The notes under the pieces: generated by a model
What the model was told of the DNA's origin: nothing
The model's database searches: none
What the model saw: the letters and a program-made list of their open reading frames with translations, nothing else
Made by a program: the position numbers and the translations under genes
Assembly: GCF_963668215.1 (NCBI RefSeq)
Contig: NZ_OY764190.1
Span: 6,076,001 to 6,140,000 of the forward strand
Reading direction: 5' to 3'
Length of the DNA: 64,000 nt
DNA from: an uncultured Desulfosarcina sp.
GTDB lineage: Bacteria; Desulfobacterota; Desulfobacteria; Desulfobacterales; Desulfosarcinaceae
In this document: positions 58,305 through 64,000 of the stretch, piece by piece
Layout of the letters: each line of letters starts with the position of its first letter
How positions within the stretch are numbered: the stretch's first letter is position 1

Positions 58305-58445
58305 TCATCGTTCTTCAAAGAGCATCAAAAATTTGTCAGCCAGATTCTGAGCCAAGTTTTTTGTCACCTCAAAGGTAAAATGCTCTGTACCGCCTGATAT
58401 ACTAAATTTAGGGATTAGAACCGCAACTTTGTATCGGCTGCACAT
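58305..58445 (-). pseudogene. N-terminal remnant of a family-4 glycosyltransferase
   Basis: From ATG 58445 only 46 codons remain: MCSRYKVAVLIPKFSISGG...FEVTKNLAQN. They match the N-terminus of GT4 enzymes, for example the gene at 52814 (VVIPKYGTVGGGEKFVYELTERIA). It then stops (at 58305) and nothing of the rest of the enzyme is found downstream. The fragment overlaps the end of the O-antigen ligase gene. Confidence 0.6.
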
Positions 58446-59838
58446 AATTCCCTTCCACATTAGGGCGAACGGCAAAATTCCGATGCATGGAAAGTGCGGA
58501 ACCCATTCCCAAGAGGGTAAAAAACACGGTATGAAAGAGATGGTTGCCGACTGGCTCCATGATTGCGATGAAAAGAACGCCACTAAAGGCAGATAGAATT
58601 GTCACGCCATAAAACCGATGAAACTCACTGCAATTATCCTGCGCTAAACGCCAAGTGTTTCTCCAAAATGCTCCAAGCACCGCAACAAAAAAGAGTCCCC
58701 CGATGACTCCTGTACGCACTGCAACACTGGAAAAAATATTGTGTGGATCCCCGAATTGAATCACTCTACGGGATTTTCCAGTTACAATCAATTTTTTAAA
58801 CCGGTTAGGAACTAATTTTTCATAAAGATCAGGAAATTTTTTCTTCAGGTTGTCCAGGTCAGTGTTAGCAAAACATTTAAAGCCATATCCAAGACCAAAA
58901 ATTGGGTATTCCTGCACGATCTTAATTGAAGAAAATAAAAGCCCCACACGAACGTCACCGAAAATCCCCGAAGGATTGAATCTTTTTTTCACTGGACTGA
59001 AAAAAAATATCATCAAAACGAGTACAAGCAAAACAACTCCGTTCTTCCAACTCCTGAAAAAAAAGCCCGCTAAAAACACAAAACAAACACTAATCGTGGT
59101 TGCCCTGGACTGAGTGATAACAGTGACGAGAAAAAAAACGGCCAAGGCCAATACCATGAAAAACCTCACCATTATTTTATTTTTTTTGACCCCGGGATCA
59201 AAAATAAATTTAACAGCCAAAGTCACAGCAAATACTAGGAGGAACCCTACCCAGTTCACCGGCATTTCTGGCAAATCAGTACGTAGTTTCATATGTATTG
59301 ATTTCCCATCTGAAATAAAATGTTTATACATAAGGTAGACGGAAATCATAAAAACAGACACCACGATAAGTTTCCCCAAAAGCTCGATCCGTTTTTCCTT
59401 TTGCAAAACAAATACCAAAATAACATATAAAATCAGATACCGAAGAAGATATGAGTAAAAATCATGCACACTGTTACTAACATCTATGGACGAAAAAAGG
59501 CCCAAAAAGGCCCAAACTGTAAACAACAAGAAAACCTTGATGAGTGGTACTTTTTGAATTTCGGCAATTGATAATTCCTTTTTGATCAATGCCAGCAAAA
59601 AAGCAGAAAATCCACCATAAAGAAAAATCTCTTTTGCAGAGGTAATGTGTGAAAAAGGATTGAGAAAAATATAAGTAAAAAGGCAGAAGCAGGCAGTAGC
59701 CTCCAAAACTGAACTGCTGTCGCTATGCAAACAAACTTGATTTTTGATACCGGCAAGTTCCTCGGGGATATTGGTATTTGCCTCCGAGGACGTTTTTGGA
59801 GAATTGGTTCTAATATTGTTAATCCTGCTATCTATCAT
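58408..59838 (-). CDS. O-antigen ligase / polymerase-like membrane protein
   Basis: A 476-residue protein with about ten to twelve membrane helices. The WaaL/Wzy_C pattern: Arg in TQSRATTIS, then a periplasmic loop with IVQEYPIFGLGYGFKCF and the active-site DPHNIFSSVAVRTG (conserved His in FGDPHNIFS). It would attach O-antigen to the lipid A-core or polymerise repeats. The cytoplasmic N-terminus is unusually long (about 40 polar residues). Confidence 0.8.
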   Translation of the reverse strand: MIDSRINNIRTNSPKTSSEANTNIPEELAGIKNQVCLHSDSSSVLEATACFCLFTYIFLNPFSHITSAKEIFLYGGFSAFLLALIKKELSIAEIQKVPLIKVFLLFTVWAFLGLFSSIDVSNSVHDFYSYLLRYLILYVILVFVLQKEKRIELLGKLIVVSVFMISVYLMYKHFISDGKSIHMKLRTDLPEMPVNWVGFLLVFAVTLAVKFIFDPGVKKNKIMVRFFMVLALAVFFLVTVITQSRATTISVCFVFLAGFFFRSWKNGVVLLVLVLMIFFFSPVKKRFNPSGIFGDVRVGLLFSSIKIVQEYPIFGLGYGFKCFANTDLDNLKKKFPDLYEKLVPNRFKKLIVTGKSRRVIQFGDPHNIFSSVAVRTGVIGGLFFVAVLGAFWRNTWRLAQDNCSEFHRFYGVTILSAFSGVLFIAIMEPVGNHLFHTVFFTLLGMGSALSMHRNFAVRPNVEGNYVQPIQSCGSNP

Positions 59839-59896
59839 TGTCTCTTCTCTACTTTCGATCCTGTTTCATTACAAAATCAGCATAAAAAAAACATTT

Positions 59897-60445
59897 TTAT
59901 TTATAAGGCTTGTCGCGGAAATCTTTTTTTGTCTTTTCCGGTTTACAATCCCTGAAGTCAGCTGGTATGGGCGTCCATTGCGTCACAAATGGATTTCGGT
60001 GCAAGCTCAAGGAAGCAGCGGGCTTCTCCGCTGCCATTGCATCCTTTACTTCCACATGGTATGCAGGGCATGGTGTTAGTAATGGTATGATGCTGATTCC
60101 CCCTGGGGCCCAATTATTGGCCGATGTAGGGCCAAAAATATTGACGGTTGGCATTTTTACAGCAAGTGAAATATGTATGGCCAAGTTGTCAATGCTGATG
60201 ACCATGGCAGCAAGACTCAGTTGACAGACCATTTCTATTGTTGTAGTTCTGCCGGCCCTGTTGAGTGCCCATGTACTGCTGTGATTAATAAGTTCCTGTG
60301 CCTGGGATCTTTCATCCGGGGAAGCCGTCACCACAAGATTGATATCGTAGAACGAATCAAGATGAACTAAAATTTTTCGGTACTGATCAAAAGTCAATTC
60401 TTTATACTGCCAGATGGAAAAGGAGATCATTTTTAGCCAATCCAA
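59897..60445 (-). pseudogene. C-terminal fragment of a family-9 glycosyltransferase
   Basis: The frame covers 182 codons and matches only the second half of heptosyltransferase-like GT9 enzymes: INLVVTASPDERSQAQEL, AGRTTTIEMVCQLSLAAMVISIDNLAIHISLAVKMPTVNIFGPT. The N-terminal donor half is absent. One or two conserved positions differ (SIDNLAIH for the usual D(S/T)G(P/V)H), and the last 50 residues are not GT9-like, so it is most probably an inactive remnant. Upstream of it there is only A+T-rich sequence and the transposase remnant. Confidence 0.6.
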
Positions 60446-60585
60446 GTTTATTCAAAAGTTGGATGATGCCAATTTGAAATATTTTTTACAAGATTAAAGT
60501 ATCTTTACCCTAAAATAGGCGATTTTGTTTTTAAACGGCAGTATTCGGGTAAAGCGTGGTAGAGAAGATGGCGTCAGCTCGAATT

Positions 60586-61054
60586 TTAGGGATATATTTC
60601 GAAAACCGCCACTGACGTTCGAATTTTATATGAGCGTAAGTGCAATACAGTTATTTTCGAGCGCACCTCACCACCAGTTTTACTCCGTTTTTTGGTTTCT
60701 CGCGCCGGTTGTGCGATAACCAGCGCTGTGATGCACCGTTCGAACAACTCCGGTAAGCGAAGGCTTTCCATACAGGCTTTGGATACTTTCAGTATCGTCT
60801 CCCTGCTGTGACAGACAATCTTGCCGGCGATATTGATCAGCCGTCTACGAACCGTGGAGGCATAGGAGCCAATCGACACTCAACAAATTTAGAACATATG
60901 CTCTTTATCTTGGATTATAGGCATAACCGATCTTCAAGTATGTGTTGAAGCGAAGCCTAAAATTTATTGCGTCAAGTAATGCACCGATATGATTCAACCC
61001 GCTATGATTGGCAAGTTTTTCCATCTCATGTTTTATGGTAAGACGACGCCTCAT
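60586..61054 (-). pseudogene. IS1380-like transposase remnant with an internal deletion
   Basis: Minus strand. The N-terminal part (ATG 61054, stop 60905) reads KHEMEKLANHSGLNHIGALLDAINFRL. The C-terminal part starts near 60879 and reads TVRRRLINIAGKIVCHSRE, ILKVSKACMESLRLPELFERC, which resembles the end of IS1380-family transposases. The central catalytic portion is missing, so it is dead. The 61055-61456 stretch beyond it has no gene; it is A+T-rich and precedes the UDP-glucuronate decarboxylase gene. Confidence 0.55.
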
Positions 61055-61456
61055 GAATTTCACCCCCAAAGTGAACGTTTGATGCCCTATGTATATTATT
61101 GTTTCTATATTATTTCAAGTTGTTATATGATATTTGGTCACATTTTGTGCCACGGATTGAGGTAATAGTTAACCTAAAAAAGACGATCTCCAAAACAAAA
61201 GAGTCCTCTAACATTGGGTAATGTGTTATAATTTTAGCTAAAACCCTCCAAGGTACAAAAGAGCGTTGTCAATTTTTGATCATACAAAGTCGAACTAAAA
61301 ATTACAATTCAACGAAGGGCACCGTTAAAATAGCAAAAAATCTAAAAACTTTACCAACACATATGAGAATAAACATCCAATTTGCCAAAAACTTATCCGA
61401 AAAATTGGTAGAACTGAATCAATAGCAAAGAACGGACATTAAAAAACGGAGAAAAA

Positions 61457-62410
61457 ATGGAACTATCTAAAAGAATACTGGTTACAGGTGGTAGTGGATT
61501 TCTTGGCTCGCATTTGTGTGAAAGATTGCTAGAAGAAGGGAATGAAGTTCTTTGTGTCGATAATTTTTATACAGGAACTAAAAATAATATTCTCCACCTT
61601 TTAGACAATCCATTCTTCGAGTCCATTCGGCATGATGTTACATTCCCTCTCTATCTTGAGGTAGATGAGATATATAATCTAGCATGTCCGGCATCTCCAA
61701 TTCATTACCAACACGATCCAGTACAAACAACGAAAACAAGTGTCCACGGCGCAATCAATATGCTTGGATTGGCAAAGAGAATCAAAGCTAAAATATTTCA
61801 GGCATCTACAAGCGAAGTGTATGGAGATCCAGAAGTTCATCCACAAACAGAAAAATATTGGGGGAAAGTTAACCCGATAGGGTTACGCTCTTGCTATGAT
61901 GAAGGAAAGAGATGCGCTGAGACGCTTTTTTTTGACTATTATAGACAACATTCCATTAGAATAAAAGTAGCTCGTATTTTTAATACATATGGACCGCGAA
62001 TGCATCCTAATGATGGCAGAGTTGTGTCAAATTTTATTGTTCAGGCACTCCGAAATAAACCAATTACAGTCTATGGTAGTGGAAAGCAAACTCGTTCATT
62101 CTGTTTTGTTGACGATTTAATTGATGCATTTGTAAAGTTTATGCAATCCGATGATCATCTAATTGGACCCATCAATCTCGGTAATCCAGCTGAATGCAGC
62201 ATCCTTTACCTTGCAGAAAAGATAATAGATATAATTGGCTCGAAGTCTATGATTGAAATGAAACCACTCCCAAGCGATGATCCAAAACAAAGAAAACCGG
62301 ATATCACTGTTGCTAAAAAAGAGTTAAACTGGGAGCCAAATATAAGCCTTGACGATGGCTTAAATAAAACGATAGAGTATTTTGATAAAATGTTGTTTGT
62401 TTCGAATTAA
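61457..62410 (+). CDS. uxs: UDP-glucuronate decarboxylase (UDP-xylose synthase)
   Basis: A 317-residue SDR-type enzyme. RILVTGGSGFLGSHLCERLL (NAD-binding GxxGxxG), YNLACPASPIHYQHDP, QASTSEVYGDPEVHPQ, and SCYDEGKRCAETL (the SYDEGKR-like motif of UXS with Tyr-x-x-x-Lys), then ARIFNTYGPRMHPNDGRVVSNFI. It makes UDP-xylose for the polysaccharide. Strikingly A+T-rich compared with genes to its right. GGAG lies nearby. Confidence 0.9.
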   Translation: MELSKRILVTGGSGFLGSHLCERLLEEGNEVLCVDNFYTGTKNNILHLLDNPFFESIRHDVTFPLYLEVDEIYNLACPASPIHYQHDPVQTTKTSVHGAINMLGLAKRIKAKIFQASTSEVYGDPEVHPQTEKYWGKVNPIGLRSCYDEGKRCAETLFFDYYRQHSIRIKVARIFNTYGPRMHPNDGRVVSNFIVQALRNKPITVYGSGKQTRSFCFVDDLIDAFVKFMQSDDHLIGPINLGNPAECSILYLAEKIIDIIGSKSMIEMKPLPSDDPKQRKPDITVAKKELNWEPNISLDDGLNKTIEYFDKMLFVSN

Positions 62411-62478
62411 AAGTCAACGCTATTAACGGCGATGGTCCCCAAAACTGGACAGTATTAATTACGAATTCAATTCGAAGC

Positions 62479-63555
62479 TCACTGGTTTATCGGTAGTTCT
62501 GTAATTTCTGCCAGCAGTCCGTTCACGGCCTCCCGCACCATCTCAACCGTGATCTCATTCATACACCGGCATTGATGCTCATCGCAACGGCGCTTGAAGC
62601 AGGGGCTGCAGGGTGGCGCCGTTCGAATTACCCGGTGTCCCTCGCCGAAAGGCCCTGTTCGCCAGGGGGCGGTAGGACCGAACAGGGCCACCACGGGCGT
62701 CCCCACGGCGGCGGCCAGATGCATGGGCCCGGTATCGGTTGTAATCAAGACTTCCGATTGCCGGTACAATTCGGCCAGCTGCGTTAAACTGGTTTTCCCG
62801 GCCAGGCTTGTGGCTGGTTCTGTCATCATGTCCTGGATGTCTGCCACCACCCGCCGGTCATCCGGCCCTCCGGTGAAAACGACGTCTACCCGATCATCCC
62901 GAATCAGCCGGCCTGCCAGTTCTGCGAAACGTTCGTTGCGCCAGAGTTTGGTCTCCCACAGGGCCACGGGGTTGATCGCCACCAGTTTTCGGCTGCCATC
63001 GATGCCCTGATCTCTCAGAAGATCGTTCACCCGGCGTCGGTCGTTTTCGGAGACGGGGACATGATATACTGCCTCACGGGTATGAATGCCGATGGCTTCC
63101 AGCAGCATCAGCCCGCGGGTTAAAGCATGAACCTCCATATCCACCGGTGGCACCCGTTCATTGAGAAAAAGGTAGCTGTACTCCTGGTGCTGCATCCCCT
63201 TATCGAAACCGATCCTGCGCGTTCCCCGGGCCAACCGGACCAGCATGCCGCTTTTCAGCAGGGACTGGAAGTCGATGATGATGTCGTAATGGGTATCGCG
63301 CAGATCGCGCCAGAAAGCCCGTATCTCTGCAATAGCCTGTTTTCTGCTGGATGATTTCAGTTGGGCGATCCAGCGTTTGCGCCCCGATACGATCACCCGA
63401 TCCAGGGCCTGGTGCCCGATGACCAGATCCGCGGCAGCCTCCTCCACCAGCCAGGTGATGTGGGCGTCGGGATAGTGCTGCCGGATGGCATTGAGGGCGG
63501 GCAACGTGTGGATCACATCGCCTATGGCACTGAGCTTTACGATGAGAATGTTCAC
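62479..63555 (-). CDS. waaC: ADP-heptose:LPS heptosyltransferase I-like
   Basis: From GTG 63555 (overlapping the waaF stop) the product is 358 residues. VNILIVKLSAIGDVIHTLPALNAIRQHYP, IIIDFQSLLKSGMLV, LVAINPVALWETKLWRNERFAEL, VVFTGGPDDRR, ITTDTGPMHLAAAVGTPVVALFGPTAPWRTGPFG and a Cys-rich end (APPCSPCFKRRCDEHQC). It adds the first heptose to Kdo. Typical WaaC size is about 320-350; the extra tail with four cysteines is common in this lineage. Confidence 0.9.
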   Translation of the reverse strand: MNILIVKLSAIGDVIHTLPALNAIRQHYPDAHITWLVEEAAADLVIGHQALDRVIVSGRKRWIAQLKSSSRKQAIAEIRAFWRDLRDTHYDIIIDFQSLLKSGMLVRLARGTRRIGFDKGMQHQEYSYLFLNERVPPVDMEVHALTRGLMLLEAIGIHTREAVYHVPVSENDRRRVNDLLRDQGIDGSRKLVAINPVALWETKLWRNERFAELAGRLIRDDRVDVVFTGGPDDRRVVADIQDMMTEPATSLAGKTSLTQLAELYRQSEVLITTDTGPMHLAAAVGTPVVALFGPTAPWRTGPFGEGHRVIRTAPPCSPCFKRRCDEHQCRCMNEITVEMVREAVNGLLAEITELPINQ

Positions 63556-64000
63556 AGCATCCCCTCGACCGCTTCGGCTACCATCTCTACCGATACCTGC
63601 CGCATGCAGTTCATATGCCCCAGGGGGCAGACCGGTTTCATGCAGGGGCTGCATGCGATGGGCACTCTGACGATGCGGCTGGTAGGGCTGAAAGGACTGG
63701 TCGTGGTGGAGTTGGTCGATCCGAAAACGGCCACCAGGGGGGTGTTTACGGCAGCCGCCACGTGCATGAGCCCCGAGTCGTTGGTCACGAAGGCATCGCA
63801 TCGCTCGATCAGAGCCATGGCCTCGCCCAGAGAGGTCCTTCCACTCAAATCGACTGCAGGGGATTTCATCAGGCCGGCAATGTGCCGTCCAAGGTCCCTG
63901 TCCGATGGCCCGCCAAAGATTACTATGGAGGCATCCAGTGTCCGGCTCAGACGGTCGCCCAGTGCGGCATAGCGTTCGGGGAACCATTGCTTGGCCGGGC
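63552..64000 (-). CDS. waaF: ADP-heptose:LPS heptosyltransferase II, C-terminal part (cut by window)
   Basis: Only the last about 149 codons are in the window; the 5' end lies to the right. The visible part starts PAKQWFPERYAALGDRLSR (the donor-binding region), IVIFGGPSDRD, RCDAFVTNDSGLMHVAAAVNTPLVAVFGSTN and CSPCMKPVCPLGHMNCM, the family's features with a Cys-rich tail. WaaF adds the second core heptose after WaaC. Stop codon overlaps the start of waaC (GTGA). Confidence 0.9.
   Translation of the reverse strand, partial: PAKQWFPERYAALGDRLSRTLDASIVIFGGPSDRDLGRHIAGLMKSPAVDLSGRTSLGEAMALIERCDAFVTNDSGLMHVAAAVNTPLVAVFGSTNSTTTSPFSPTSRIVRVPIACSPCMKPVCPLGHMNCMRQVSVEMVAEAVEGML

Noticed and set aside
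62479..63987. 502-residue waaC frame
   Set aside because: The first 144 codons overlap the end of waaF in another frame; GTG 63555 gives the family N-terminus.

Overview
The window looks like the chromosome of a Gram-negative, sulfate-reducer-like bacterium of the Desulfobacterota (Desulfosarcina/Desulfobacteraceae-type), carrying the right-hand part of an integrated mobile element. The lineage is inferred from gene order and protein character: rpsF-rpsR-DUF2232-rplI-dnaB-hflX, DUF4416, RemA, a Trm112-like protein inside a gmhA-hldE operon, and a stand-alone atpI-atpB-atpE cluster. It has not been tested by a search. Roughly the first 23.3 kb are A+T-rich and full of small or unrecognised genes. 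From about 23.3 kb on, the DNA is G+C-rich, densely packed housekeeping sequence.

Region 1 (1 to 23272) is an integrative element whose left end lies outside the window. Its right boundary is a 46-base 3' fragment of a tRNA-Lys(CUU) gene at 23227-23272, a classic attachment site. The cargo begins with two converging operons. One encodes a radical-SAM enzyme and a GHKL (Hsp90/MutL-type) ATPase. The other encodes two paralogous ParB-like proteins, a PD-(D/E)XK nuclease-like protein and an SNF2 helicase. Together they look like an undescribed DNA-modification or defence system (283-7037). Next comes a zinc-ribbon/RecB-like nuclease fusion. From 8.6 to 14.7 kb there is a run of small membrane, lipoprotein, coiled-coil and receiver-domain genes, many with their own promoter and terminator, plus a VirB2-like pilin and a SocA/Panacea-type protein. 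A PAS histidine kinase with an OmpR regulator follows. Then comes a replication or mobilisation module: CHC2/TOPRIM primase-like protein, DUF932-like protein, small zinc-ribbon protein, DUF736-like protein and a replication-relaxation protein. Beside the last gene lies a 190-base, three-helix inverted-repeat structure (22206-22395) that may be an origin, oriT or structured RNA.

Region 2 (23.3 to 35.7 kb) is core chromosome: the rpsF operon with a promoter and a candidate S6:S18 leader, dnaB, hflX, an inositol monophosphatase, a divergent dnaA with a possible origin region beside it, pdxA and uvrA.

Region 3 (35.8 to 47.9 kb, minus strand) holds the F0 genes (c subunit with a sodium-type ligand pattern), a PyrK-like reductase, pgeF, comF, icd, rlmB, gmk, remA, yicC, DUF4416, a Trm112-like gene, hldE, gmhA and a deoxyhypusine-synthase-like gene.

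Region 4 (48 to 64 kb) is a lipopolysaccharide locus: msbA, several glycosyltransferases, an O-antigen ligase, UDP-glucuronate decarboxylase and heptosyltransferases waaC and waaF (the last cut by the window end). hldE and gmhA supply the ADP-heptose used by waaC/waaF. The stretch from about 55.2 to 62.4 kb is A+T-richer and contains truncated glycosyltransferases and two transposase remnants, which marks it as a transferred and decaying O-antigen island.
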